Assembly (NCBI GenBank): GCA_949128115.1
Contig: OX421961.1
Coordinates: 88,395,277-88,459,276 of the forward strand
Reading direction: 5' to 3'
DNA length: 64,000 bases
Source: Anaspis maculata
Taxonomy: Eukaryota > Arthropoda > Insecta > Coleoptera > Scraptiidae
Positions 48,266 to 60,386 of the stretch are shown here, one piece after another. The notes below the pieces were generated by a model that saw only the letters and a program-made list of their open reading frames with translations, made no database searches and had not been told where the DNA came from. Within the stretch, counting starts at the first letter, position 1; every line of letters starts with the position of its first letter. Made by a program: the position numbers and the translations under genes.

Positions 48266-51080
48266 GTCACGTGAGTTGAAGTTTGAAGTCACGTGGGTTG
48301 GAGCCTGAAGTCACGTGGGTTAAAACCTGAACTTTTTGGATAACAATTGTGTCTTTTTTTTTCGATATTCGTGTTCGTTTGTCAGATGTTGCGTTTGGAA
48401 CAAGTAGCTGCCAACTCCAAGAGTGGTGACCGATCATTTTAAAAGTCACGTGGGTTGAAGCCTGGATTCATGTGGGTTAAAGCCTGAAGTCACGTGGGTT
48501 AAAACCTGAACTTTTTGGATAACAATTGTGTCTCTTTTTTTCGATATTCGTGTTCGTTTGTCAGATGTTGCGTTTGGAAAGAGTAGCTGCCAACTCCAAA
48601 AGTGGTGACCGATCGTTTTAAAAGACACGTGGGTTGAAGCCTGAAGTCACGTGGGTTGGAGCCTGAAGTCACGTGGGTTTAAACCTGAACTTTTTGGATA
48701 ACAATTCTGTCTTTTTTTTTCGATATTCATGTTCGTTTGTCAGATGTTGCGTTTGGAACAAGTAGCTGCCAACTCCAAGAGTGGTGACCGATCGTTTTAA
48801 AAGTCACGTGGGTTGAAGCCTGGAGTCACGTGGGTTAAAACCTGAACTTTTTGGATAACAATTGTGTCTTTTTTTTCGATATTCGTGTTCGTTTGTCAGA
48901 TGTTGCGTTTGGAACAAGTAGCTGTCAACTCCAAGAGTGGTGACCGATCGTTTGAAAAGTCACGTGGGTTGAAGCCTGGAGTCACGTGGGTTGAAGCCTG
49001 AAGTCACGTGGGTTGAAACCTGAATTCTTTGGATAACAATTGTGTTTTTTTTTTTCGATATTCGTGTTCGTTTGTCAGATGTTGCGTTTGGAACAAGTAG
49101 CTGCCAACTCCAGAAGTGAGAGCCGATCGTTTTAAAAGTCACGTGAGTTGAAGTTTGAAGTCACGTGGGTTGGAGCCTGAAGTCACGTGGGTTAAAACCC
49201 GAATTTTTTGGATAACAATTGTGTCTTTTTTTTTCGATATTCGTGTTCGTTTGTCAGATGTTGCGTTTGGAACAAGTTGCTGCCAACTCCAGAAGTGAAA
49301 GCCGATCGTTTTAAAAGTCACGTGAGTTGAAGTTTGGAGTCACGTGGGTTGGAGCCTGAAGTCACGTGGGTTAAAACTTGAACTTTTTGGATAACAATTG
49401 TGTCTTTTTTTTCGATATTCGTGTTCGTTTGTCAGATGTTGCGTTTGGAACAAGTAGCTGTCAACTCCAAGAGTGGTGACCGATCGTTTTAAAAGTCACG
49501 TGGGTTGAAGCCGGGAGTCACGTGGGTTGAAGCCTGAAGTCACGTGGGTTGAAACCTGAATTCTTTGGATAACAATTGTGTCTCTTTTTTTCGATATTCG
49601 TGTTCGTTTGTCAGATGTTGCGTTTGGAACAAGTAGCTGCCAACTCCAGAAGTGAAAGCCGATCGTTTTAAAAGTCACGTGAGTTGAAGTTCGAAGTCAC
49701 GTGGGTTGGAGCCTGAAGTCACGTGGGTTAAAACCTGAACTTTTTGGATAACAATTGTGTCTTTTTTTTTCGATATTCGTGTTCGTTTGTCAGATGTTGC
49801 GTTTGGAACAAGTAGCTGCCAACTCCAAGAGTGGTGACCGATCATTTTAAAAGTCACGTGGGTTGAAGCCTGGATTCATGTGGGTTGAAGCCTGAAGTCA
49901 CGTGGGTTAAAACCTGAACTTTTTGGATAACAATTGTGTCTCTTTTTTTCGTGTTCGTTTGTCAGATGTTGCGTTTGGAAAGAGTAGCTGCCAACTCCAA
50001 AAGTGGTGACCGATCGTTTTAAAAGACACGTGGGTTGAAGCCTGAAGTCACGTGGGTTGGAGCCTGAAGTCACGTGGGTTTAAACCTGAACTTTCTGGAT
50101 AACAATTCTGTCTTTTTTTTTCGATATTCATGTTCGTTTGTCAGATGTTGCGTTTGGAACAAGTAGCTGCCAACTCCAAGAGTGGTGACCAATCGTTTTA
50201 AAAGTCACGTGGGTTGAAGCCTGGAGTCACGTGGGTTGAAGCCTAAAGTCACGTGGGTTAAAACCTGAACTTTTTGGATAACAATTGTGCCTTTTTTTTC
50301 GATATTCGTGTTCGTTTGTCAGATGTTGCGTTTGGAACAAGTAGCTGTCAACTCCAAGAGTGGTGACCGATCGTTTTAAAAGTCACGTGGGTTGAAGCCT
50401 TGAGTCACGTGGGTTGAAGCCTGAAGTCACGTGGGTTGAAACCTGAATTCTTTGGATAACAATTGTGTCTCTTTTTTTCGATATTCGTGTTCGTTTGTCA
50501 GATGTTGCATTTAGAACAAGTAGCTGCCAACTCCAGAAGTGAAAGCCGATCGTTTTAAAAGTCACGTGAGTTGAAGTTTGAAGTCACGTGGGTTGGAGCC
50601 TGAAGTCACGTGGGTTGAAACCTGAACTTTTTGGATAAGAATTGTGTCTTTTTTCTTCGATATTCGTGTTCGTTTGTCAGATGTTGCGTTTGGAACAAGT
50701 AGCTGCCAACTCCAAGAGTGGTGACCGATCATCTTAAAAGTCACGTGGGTTGAAGCCTGGAGTCACGTGGGTTGAAGCCTGAAGTCACGTGGGTTAAAAC
50801 CTGAACTTTTTGGATAACAATTGTGTCTTTTTTTTTCGATATTCGTGTTTGTTTGTCAGATGTTGCGTTTAGAACAAGTAGCTGCCAACTCCAAAAGTGG
50901 TGACCGATCGTTTCAAAAGTCACGTGGGTTGAAGCCTGAAGTCACGTGGGTTGGAGCCTGAAGTCACGTGGGTCAAAACCTGAACTTTTTGGATAACAAT
51001 TGTGTCTTTTTTTTTCGATATTCGTGTTCGTTTGTCAGATGTTGCGTTTGGAACAAGTAGCTGCCAACTCCAAAAGTGGT
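48266..51080. repeat. Older 1.41-kb tandem duplication in U5 (approximate limits)
   Basis: Matching variants lie about 1.40-1.42 kb apart: the CATTTTAAAAGTC/ATTCATGTGGG monomers (near 48,434 and 49,846), AAAAGACACGTGGG (48,620 and 50,021) and ACAATTCTGTC with GATATTCATG (near 48,704 and 50,103). The copies differ at many sites and in one box and a 7-bp deletion, so this event is older than the neighbouring 893-bp duplication. The right limit is uncertain. Confidence 0.65.
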
Positions 51081-52346
51081 GACCGATCGTTTCAAAAGTC
51101 ACGTGGGTTGAAGCCTGAAGTCACGTGGGTTGAAGCCTGAAGTCACGTGGGTTAAAACCTGACCTTTTTGGATAACAATTGTGTCTTTTTTTTTGACATT
51201 CGTGTTCGTTTGTCAGATGTTGCGTTTGGAACAAGTAGCTGCCAACTCCAAAAAAGGTGACCGATCGTTTCGAAAGTCACGTGGGTTGAAGCCTGGAGTC
51301 ACGTGGGTTGAAGCCTGAAGCACGTGGTTCAAAACCTGAACTCTTTGGATAACAATTGTGTCTCTTTTTTTCGACATTCGTGTTCGTTTGTCAGATGTCG
51401 CGTTTGGAACAAGTAGCTGCCAACTCCAAAAGTGGTGACCGATCGTTTTAAAAGTCACGTGAGTTGAAGTTTGAAGTCACGTGGGTTGGAGCCTGAAGTC
51501 ACGTGGGTTGAAACCTGAACTTTTTGGATAAGAATTGTGTCTTTTTTCTTCGATATTCGTGTTCGTTTGTCAGATGTTGCGTTTGGAACAAGTAGCTGCC
51601 AACTCCAAGAGTGGTGACCGATCATCTTAAAAGTCACGTGGGTTGAAGCCTGGAGTCACGTGGGTTGAAGCCTGAAGTCACGTGGGTTAAAACCTGAACT
51701 TTTTGGATAACAATTGTGTCTTTTTTTTTCGATATTCGTGTTTGTTTGTCAGATGTTGCGTTTAGAACAAGTAGCTGCCAACTCCAAAAGTGGTGACCGA
51801 TCGTTTCAAAAGTCACGTGGGTTGAAGCCTGAAGTCACGTGGGTTGGAGCCTGAAGTCACGTGGGTCAAAACCTGAACTTTTTGGATAACAATTGTGTCT
51901 TTTTTTTTCGATATTCGTGTTCGTTTGTCAGATGTTGCGTTTGGAACAAGTAGCTGCCAACTCCAAAAGTGGTGACCGATCGTTTCAAAAGTCACGTGGG
52001 TTGAAGCCTGAAGTCACGTGGGTTGAAGCCTGAAGTCACGTGGGTTAAAACCTGACCTTTTTGGATAACAATTGTGTCTTTTTTTTTGACATTCGTGTTC
52101 GTTTGTCAGATGTTGCGTTTGGAACAAGTAGCTGCCAACTCCAAAAAAGGTGACCGATCGTTTCGAAAGTCACGTGGGTTGAAGCCTGGAGTCACGTGGG
52201 TTGAAGCCTGAAGCACGTGGTTCAAAACCTGAACTCTTTGGATAACAATTGTGTCTCTTTTTTTCGACATTCGTGTTCGTTTGTCAGATGTCGCGTTTGG
52301 AACAAGTAGCTGCCAACTCCAAAAGTGGTGACCGATTGTTTTAAAA
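50561..52346. repeat. 893-bp tandem duplication of a different pentamer in U5
   Basis: Leading boxes at 50,561, 51,454 and 52,347 are 893 bp apart. The monomers (GGATAAGAATTG, CGTGTTTGTTTG with GTTTAGAAC, GGGTCAAAACC, CAAAAAAGGTG, a landmark-type GCACGTGGTTC with GATGTCGCG) differ from those of module P, so the equal length reflects five monomers rather than common content. U6 holds a single copy (55,204-56,096). Confidence 0.9.
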
Positions 52347-52705
52347 GTCACGTGGGTTTAAGCCTGAAGTCACGTGGGTTGGAGCCTGAAGTCACGTGGG
52401 TTAAAACCTGAACTCTTTGGATAACAATTGTGTCTCTTTTTTTCGATATTCGTGTTCGTGTGTCAGATGTTGCGTTTGGAACAAGTAGGTGCCAACTCCA
52501 AAAGTGAAAACCGATCGTTTTAAAAGTCACGTGGGTTGAAGCCTGAAGTCACGTGGGTTGGAGCCTGAAGTCACGTGGGTTAAAACCTGAACTTTTTGGA
52601 TAACAATTGTGTCTTTTTTTTTTTGACATTCGTGTTCGTTTGTCAGATGTTGCGTTTGGAACAAGTAGCTGCCAACTCCAAAAGTGGTGACCGATCGTTT
52701 TAAAA

Positions 52706-55700
52706 GTCACGTGGGTTGAAGCCTGGAGTCACGTGGGTTGAAGCCTGAAGCACGTGGTTCAAAACCTGAACTCTTTGGATAACAATTGTGTCTCTTTTTT
52801 TCGACATTCGTGTTCGTTTGTCAGATGTTGCGTTTGGAACAAGTAGCTGCCAACTCCAAAAGTGGTGACCTATTGTTTTAAAAGTCACGTGGGTTTAAGC
52901 CTGAAGTCACGTGGGTTGGAGCCTGAAGTCACGTGGGTTAAAACCTGAACTTTTTGGATAACAATTGTGTCTTTTTTTTCGATATTCGTGTTCGTTTGTC
53001 AGATGTTGCGTTTGGAACAAGTAGCTGCCAACTCCAAGAGTGGTGACCGATCGTTTTAAAAGTCACGTGAGTTGAAGCCTGGAGTCACGTGGGTTGAAGC
53101 CTGAAGTCACGTGGGTTAAAACCTGAACTCTTTGGATAACAATTGTGTCTCTTTTTTTCGATATTCGTGTTCGTGTGTCAGATGTTGCGTTTGGAACAAG
53201 TAGGTAGCTGCCAACTCCAAAAGTGGTGACCGATCGCTTTAAAAGTCACGTGGGTTGAAGCCTGGAGTCACGTGGGTTGAAGCCTGGAGTCACGTGGGTT
53301 GAAACCTGAACTCTTTGGATAACAATTGTGTCTCTTTTTTTCGATATTCGTGTTCGTTTGTCAGATGTTGCGTTTGCAACAAGTAGCTGCCAACTCCAAA
53401 AGTGAAAACCGATCGTTTTAAAAGTCACGTGAGTTGAAGTTTGAAGTCACGTGGGTTGGAGCCTGAAGTCACGTGGGTTAAAACCTGAACTTTTTGGATA
53501 ACAATTGTGTCTTTTTTTTCGATATTCGTGTTCGTTTGTCAGATGTTGCGTTTGGAACAAGTAGCTGTCAACTCCAAGAGTGGTGACCGATCGTTTTAAA
53601 AGTCACGTGGGTTGAAGCCTGGAGTCACGTGGGTTGAAGCCTGAAGTCACGTGGGTTGAAACCTGAATTCTTTGGATAACAATTGTGTCTCTTTTTTTCG
53701 ATATTCGTGTTCGTTTGTCAGATGTTGCGTTTGGAACAAGTAGCTGCCAACTCCAGAAGTGAAAGCCGATCGTTTTAAAAGTCACGTGAGTTGAAGTTTG
53801 AAGTCACGTGGGTTGGAGCCTGAAGTCACGTGGGTTGAAACCCGAACTTTTTGGATAACAATTGTGTCTTTTTTTTTCGATATTCGTGTTCGTTTGTCAG
53901 ATGTTGCGTTTGGAACAAGTAGCTGCCAACTCCAGAAGTGAAAGCCGATCGTTTTGAAAGTCACGTGAGTTGAAGTTTGAAGTCACGTGGGTTGGAGCCT
54001 GAAGTCACGTGGGTTAAAACCTGAAATTTTTGAATAACAATTGTGTCTTTTTTTTCGATATTCGTGTTCGTTTGTCAGATGTTGCGTTTGGAACAAGTAG
54101 CTGTCAACTCCAAGAGTGGTGACCGATCGTTTTAAAAGTCACGTGGGTTGAAGCCTGGAGTCACGTGGGTTGAAGCCTGAAGTCACGTGGGTTGAAACCT
54201 GAATTCTTTGGATAACAATTGTGTCTCTTTTTTTCGATATTCGTGTTCGTTTGTCAGATGTTGCGTTTGGAACAAGTAGCTGCCAACTCCAAAAGTGAAA
54301 ACCGATCGTTTTAAAAGTCACGTGAGTTGAAGTTTGAAGTCACGTGGGTTGGAGCCTGAAGTCACGTGGGTTAAAACCTGAACATTTTGGATAACAATTG
54401 TGTCTTTTTTTTCGATATTCGTGTTCGTTTGTCAGATGTTGCGTTTGGAACAAGTAGCTGCCAACTCCAAGAGTGGTGACCGATCATTTTAAAAGTCACG
54501 TGGGTTGAAGCCTGGATTCATGTGGGTTGAAGCCTGAAGTCACGTGGGTTAAAACCTGAACTTCTTGGATAACAATTGTGTCTCTTTTTTTCGTGTTCGT
54601 TTGTCAGATGTTGCGTTTGGAAAGAGTAGCTGCCAACTCCAAAAGTGGTGACCGATCGTTTTAAAAGACACGTGCGTTGAAGCCTGAAGTCACGTGGGTT
54701 GGAGCCTGAAGTCACGTGGGTTTAAACCTGAACTTTCTGGATAACAATTCTGTCTTTTTTTTTCGATATTCATGTTCGTTTGTCAGATGTTGCGTTTGGA
54801 ACAAGTAGCTGCCAACTCCAAGAGTGGTGACCAATCGTTTTAAAAGTCACGTGGGTTGAAGCCTGGAGTCACGTGGGTTGAAGCCTAAAGTCACGTGGGT
54901 TAAAACCTGAACTTTTTGGATAACAATTGTGCCTTTTTTTTCGATATTCGTGTTCGTTTGTCAGATGTTGCGTTTGGAACAAGTAGCTGTCAACTCCAAG
55001 AGTGGTGACCGATCGTTTTAAAAGTCACGTGGGTTGAAGCCTGGAGTCACGTGGGTTGAAGCCTGAAGTCACGTGGGTTGAAACCTGAATTCTTTGGATA
55101 ACAATTGTGTCTCTTTTTTTCGATATTCGTGTTCGTTTGTCAGATGTTGCATTTAGAACAAGTAGCTGCCAACTCCAGAAGTGAAAGCCGATCGTTTTAA
55201 AAGTCACGTGAGTTGAAGTTTGAAGTCACGTGGGTTGGAGCCTGAAGTCACGTGGGTTGAAACCTGAACTTTTTGGATAAGAATTGTGTCTTTTTTCTTC
55301 GATATTCGTGTTCGTTTGTCAGATGTTGCGTTTGGAACAAGTAGCTGCCAACTCCAAGAGTGGTGACCGATCATCTTAAAAGTCACGTGGGTTGAAGCCT
55401 GGAGTCACGTGGGTTGAAGCCTGAAGTCACGTGGGTTAAAACCTGAACTTTTTGGATAACAATTGTGTCTTTTTTTTTCGATATTCGTGTTTGTTTGTCA
55501 GATGTTGCGTTTAGAACAAGTAGCTGCCAACTCCAAAAGTGGTGACCGATCGTTTCAAAAGTCACGTGGGTTGAAGCCTGAAGTCACGTGGGTTGGAGCC
55601 TGAAGTCACGTGGGTCAAAACCTGAACTTTTTGGATAACAATTGTGTCTTTTTTTTTCGATATTCGTGTTCGTTTGTCAGATGTTGCGTTTGGAACAAGT

Positions 55701-56454
55701 AGCTGCCAACTCCAAAAGTGGTGACCGATCGTTTCAAAAGTCACGTGGGTTGAAGCCTGAAGTCACGTGGGTTGAAGCCTGAAGTCACGTGGGTTAAAAC
55801 CTGACCTTTTTGGATAACAATTGTGTCTTTTTTTTTGACATTCGTGTTCGTTTGTCAGATGTTGCGTTTGGAACAAGTAGCTGCCAACTCCAAAAAAGGT
55901 GACCGATCGTTTCGAAAGTCACGTGGGTTGAAGCCTGGAGTCACGTGGGTTGAAGCCTGAAGCACGTGGTTCAAAACCTGAACTCTTTGGATAACAATTG
56001 TGTCTCTTTTTTTCGACATTCGTGTTCGTTTGTCAGATGTCGCGTTTGGAACAAGTAGCTGCCAACTCCAAAAGTGGTGACCGATTGTTTTAAAAGTCAC
56101 GTGGGTTTAAGCCTGAAGTCACGTGGGTTGGAGCCTGAAGTCACGTGGGTTAAAACCTGAACTCTTTGGATAACATTTGTGTCTCTTTTTTTCGATATTC
56201 GTGTTCGTGTGTCAGATGTTGCGTTTGGAACAAGTAGGTGCCAACTCCAAAAGTGAAAACCGATCGTTTTAAAAGTCACGTGGGTTGAAGCCTGAAGTCA
56301 CGTGGGTTGGAGCCTGAAGTCACGTGGGTTAAAACCTGAACTTTTTGGATAACAATTGTGTCTTTTTTTTTTTGACATTCGTGTTCGTTTGTCAGATGTT
56401 GCGTTTGGAACAAGTAGCTGCCAACTCCAAAAGTGGTGACCGATCGTTTTAAAA
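52706..56454. repeat. Family B unit U6 (3,749 bp)
   Basis: It matches U5 at +6,051 bp up to about 54,320, then at +4,642 bp to about 56,096, then at +3,749 bp. It therefore represents U5 without the 1.41-kb and 893-bp duplications. It shares the 7-bp core deletion TTTTTTTCGTGTTCG near 54,590 with U5 (near 49,945). Confidence 0.84.
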
Positions 56455-57349
56455 GTCACGTGGGTTGAAGCCTGGAGTCACGTGGGTTGAAGCCTGAAGC
56501 ACGTGGTTCAAAACCTGAACTCTTTGGATAACAATTGTGTCTCTTCTTTTCGACATTCGTGTTCGTTTGTCAGATGTTGCGTTTGGAACAAGTAGCTGCC
56601 AACTCCAAAAGTGGTGACCTATTGTTTTAAAAGTCACGTGGGTTTAAGCCTGAAGTCACGTGGGTTGGAGCCTGAAGTCACGTGGGTTAAAACCTGAACT
56701 TTTTGGATAACAATTGTGTCTTTTTTTCGATATTCGTGTTCGTTTGTCAGATGTTGCGTTTGGAACAAGTAGCTGCCAACTCCAAGAGTGGTGACCGATC
56801 GTTTTAAAAGTCACGTGAGTTGAAGCCTGGAGTCACGTGGGTTGAAGCCTGAAGTCACGTGGGTTAAAACCTGAACTCTTTGGATAACAATTGTGTCTCT
56901 TTTTTTCGATATTCGTGTTCGTGTGTCAGATGTTGCGTTTGGAACAAGTAGGTAGCTGCCAACTCCAAAAGTGGTGACCGATCGTTTTAAAAGTCACGTG
57001 GGTTGAAGCCTGGAGTCACGTGGGTTGAAGCCTGGAGTCACGTGGGTTGAAACCTGAACTCTTTGGATAACAATTGTGTCTCTTTTTTTCGATATTCGTG
57101 TTCGTTTGTCAGATGTTGCGTTTGGAACAAGTAGCTGCCAACTCCAAAAGTGAAAACCGATCGTTTTAAAAGTCACGTGAGTTGAAGTTTGAAGTCACGT
57201 GGGTTGGAGCCTGAAGTCACGTGGGTTAAAACCTGAACTTTTTGGATAACAATTGTGTCTTTTTTTTCGATATTCGTGTTCGTTTGTCAGATGTTGCGTT
57301 TGGAACAAGTAGCTGTCAACTCCAAGAGTGGTGACCGATCGTTTTAAAA

Positions 57350-59134
57350 GTCACGTGGGTTGAAGCCTGGAGTCACGTGGGTTGAAGCCTGAAGTCACGT
57401 GGGTTGAAACCTGAATTCTTTGGATAACAATTGTGTCTCTTTTTTTCGATATTCGTGTTCGTTTGTCAGATGTTGCGTTTGGAACAAGTAGCTGCCAACT
57501 CCAGAAGTGAAAGCCGATCGTTTTAAAAGTCACGTGAGTTGAAGTTTGAAGTCACGTGGGTTGGAGCCTGAAGTCACGTGGGTTGAAACCCGAACTTTTT
57601 GGATAACAATTGTGTCTTTTTTTTTCGATATTCGTGTTCGTTTGTCAGATGTTGCGTTTGGAACAAGTAGCTGCCAACTCCAGAAGTGAAAGCCGATCGT
57701 TTTGAAAGTCACGTGAGTTGAAGTTTGAAGTCACGTGGGTTGGAGCCTGAAGTCACGTGGGTTAAAACCTGAACTTTTTGAATAACAATTGTGTCTTTTT
57801 TTTCGATATTCGTGTTCGTTTGTCAGATGTTGCGTTTGGAACAAGTAGCTGTCAACTCCAAGAGTGGTGACCGATCGTTTTAAAAGTCACGTGGGTTGAA
57901 GCCTGGAGTCACGTGGGTTGAAGCCTGAAGTCACGTGGGTTGAAACCTGAATTCTTTGGATAACAATTGTGTCTCTTTTTTTCGATATTCGTGTTCGTTT
58001 GTCAGATGTTGCGTTTGGAACAAGTAGCTGCCAACTCCAAAAGTGAAAACCGATCGTTTTAAAAGTCACGTGAGTTGAAGTTTGAAGTCACGTGGGTTGG
58101 AGCCTGAAGTCACGTGGGTTAAAACCTGAACTTTTTGGATAACAATTGTGTCTTTTTTTTCGATATTCGTGTTCGTTTGTCAGATGTTGCGTTTGGAACA
58201 AGTAGCTGTCAACTCCAAGAGTGGTGACCGATCGTTTTAAAAGTCACGTGGGTTGAAGCCTGGAGTCACGTGGGTTGAAGCCTGAAGTCACGTGGGTTGA
58301 AACCTGAATTCTTTGGATAACAATTGTGTCTCTTTTTTCCGATATTCGTGTTCGTTTGTCAGATGTTGCGTTTGGAACAAGTAGCTGCCAACTCCAGAAG
58401 TGAAAGCCGATCGTTTTAAAAGTCACGTGAGTTGAAGTTTGAAGTCACGTGGGTTGGAGCCTGAAGTCACGTGGGTTGAAACCCGAACTTTTTGGATAAC
58501 AATTGTGTCTTTTTTTTTCGATATTCGTGTTCGTTTGTCAGATGTTGCGTTTGGAACAAGTAGCTGCCAACTCCAGAAGTGAAAGCCGATCGTTTTGAAA
58601 GTCACGTGAGTTGAAGTTTGAAGTCACGTGGGTTGGAGCCTGAAGTCACGTGGGTTAAAACCTGAACTTTTTGAATAACAATTGTGTCTTTTTTTTCGAT
58701 ATTCGTGTTCGTTTGTCAGATGTTGCGTTTGGAACAAGTAGCTGTCAACTCCAAGAGTGGTGACCGATCGTTTTAAAAGTCACGTGGGTTGAAGCCTGGA
58801 GTCACGTGGGTTGAAGCCTGAAGTCACGTGGGTTGAAACCTGAATTCTTTGGATAACAATTGTGTCTCTTTTTTTCGATATTCGTGTTCGTTTGTCAGAT
58901 GTTGCGTTTGGAACAAGTAGCTGCCAACTCCAGAAGTGAAAGCCGATCGTTTTAAAAGTCACGTGAGTTGAAGTTTGAAGTCACGTGGGTTGGAGCCTGA
59001 AGTCACGTGGGTTAAAACCTGAACTTTTTGGATAACAATTGTCTTTTTTTTTCGATATTCGTGTTCGTTTGTCAGATGTTGCGTTTGGAACAAGTAGCTG
59101 CCAACTCCAAGAGTGGTGACCGATCATTTTCAAA
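57350..59134. repeat. 893-bp module P, tandem pair in U7
   Basis: Leading boxes at 57,350, 58,243 and 59,135. It carries the same TTTTTTCCGATATTC variant (near 58,333) as the U4 pair, exactly 14,051 bp downstream. Confidence 0.9.
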
Positions 59135-60386
59135 GTCACGTGGGTTGAAGCCTGGATTCATGTGGGTTAAAGCCTGAAGTCACGTGGGTTAAAACCTGAA
59201 CTTTTTGGATAACAATTGTGTCTCTTTTTTTCGATATTTGTGTTCGTTTGTCAGATGTTGCGTTTGGAAAGAGTAGCTGCCAACTCCAAAAGTGGTGACC
59301 GATCGATACAAAAGTCACGTGGGTTGAAGCCTGAAGTCACGTGGGTTGAAGCCTGAAGTCACGTGGGTTAAAACCTGAACTTTTGGATAACAATTGTGTC
59401 TTTTTTTTTTCGATATTCGTGTTCGTTTGTCAGATGTTGCGTTTGGAACAAGAAGCTGCCAACTCCAAGAGTGGTGACCGATCGTTTTAAAAGTCACGTG
59501 GGTTGAAGCCTGAAGTCACGTGGGTTGGAGCCTGAAGTCACGTGGGTTGAAACCTGAACTTTTTGGATAACAATTGTGTCTTTTTTCTTTGATATACGTG
59601 TTCGTTTGTCAGGTGTTGCGTTTGGAACAAGTAGCTGCCAACTCCAAAAGTGGTGACCGATCGTTTTGAAAGTCACGTGAGTTGAAGCCTGAAGTCACGT
59701 GGGTCGAAACCTGAACTTTTTGGATAACAATTGTGTCTTTTTTTTTCGATATTCGTGATCGTTTGTTAGATGTTGCGTTTGGAACAAGTAGCTGCCAACT
59801 CCAAAAGTGGTGACCGATCGTTACAAAAGTCACGTGGGTTGAAGCCTGGAGTCACGTGGGTTGAAGCCTGAAGTCACGTGGGTCGAAACCTGAACTTTTT
59901 GGAAAACAATTGTGTCTTTTTTTTTTTTCGATATTCGTGTTCGTTTGTCAGATGTTGCGTTTGGAACAAGGAGCTGCCAACTCCAAGGAGTGGTGACCGA
60001 TCGTTTTAGAAGTCACGTGGGTTGAAGCCTGAAGTCACGTGGATTGGAGCCTGAAGTCACGTGAGTTAAAACCTGGACTTTTTGGATAAAAATTGTGTCT
60101 TTTTTTTTTGATATACGTGTTCGTTTGTCAGGTGTTGCGTTTGGAACAAGTAGCTGCCAACTCCAAAAGTGGTGACCGACCGTTTTGAAAATCACGTGGG
60201 TTGAAGCCTGAAGTCACGTGGGTCGAAACCTGAACTTTTTGGATAACAATTGTGTCTTTTTTTTTCGATATTCGTGATCGTTTGTTAGATGTTGCGTTTG
60301 GAACAAGTAGCTGCCAACTCCAAAAGCGGTGACCGATCGTTACAAAAGTCACGTGGGTTGGAGCCTGGAGTCACGTGGGTTGAAGC
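58640..60386. repeat. 1,747-bp tandem duplication in U7, copy 1
   Basis: All landmarks from the GAATAACAATTG core (near 58,671) to the AAAAGCGGTGACC monomer recur 1,747 bp later. Copies share private changes such as CATTTTCAAAGTC (59,124 and 60,871) and GGATAAAAATTG (near 60,085 and 61,832). The exact junction lies somewhere in 60,354-60,410, because the flanking boxes are identical there. Confidence 0.9.

Larger units (their letters stand above)
46655..52705. repeat. Family B unit U5 (6,051 bp), rearranged
   Basis: The first part (to about 48,270) matches the other units. After that there is a duplication of about 1.41 kb (about 48,266-49,673, repeated from 49,674) and then an 893-bp tandem duplication at 50,561-52,346 made of monomers not seen earlier (GGATAAGAATTG, CGTGTTTGTTTG, GTTTAGAAC, CAAAAAAGGTG). 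Secondary landmark boxes occur near 51,320 and 52,213. Compared with U6, the difference of 2,302 bp equals 1,409 plus 893, so two module gains or losses account for it. Confidence 0.82.
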
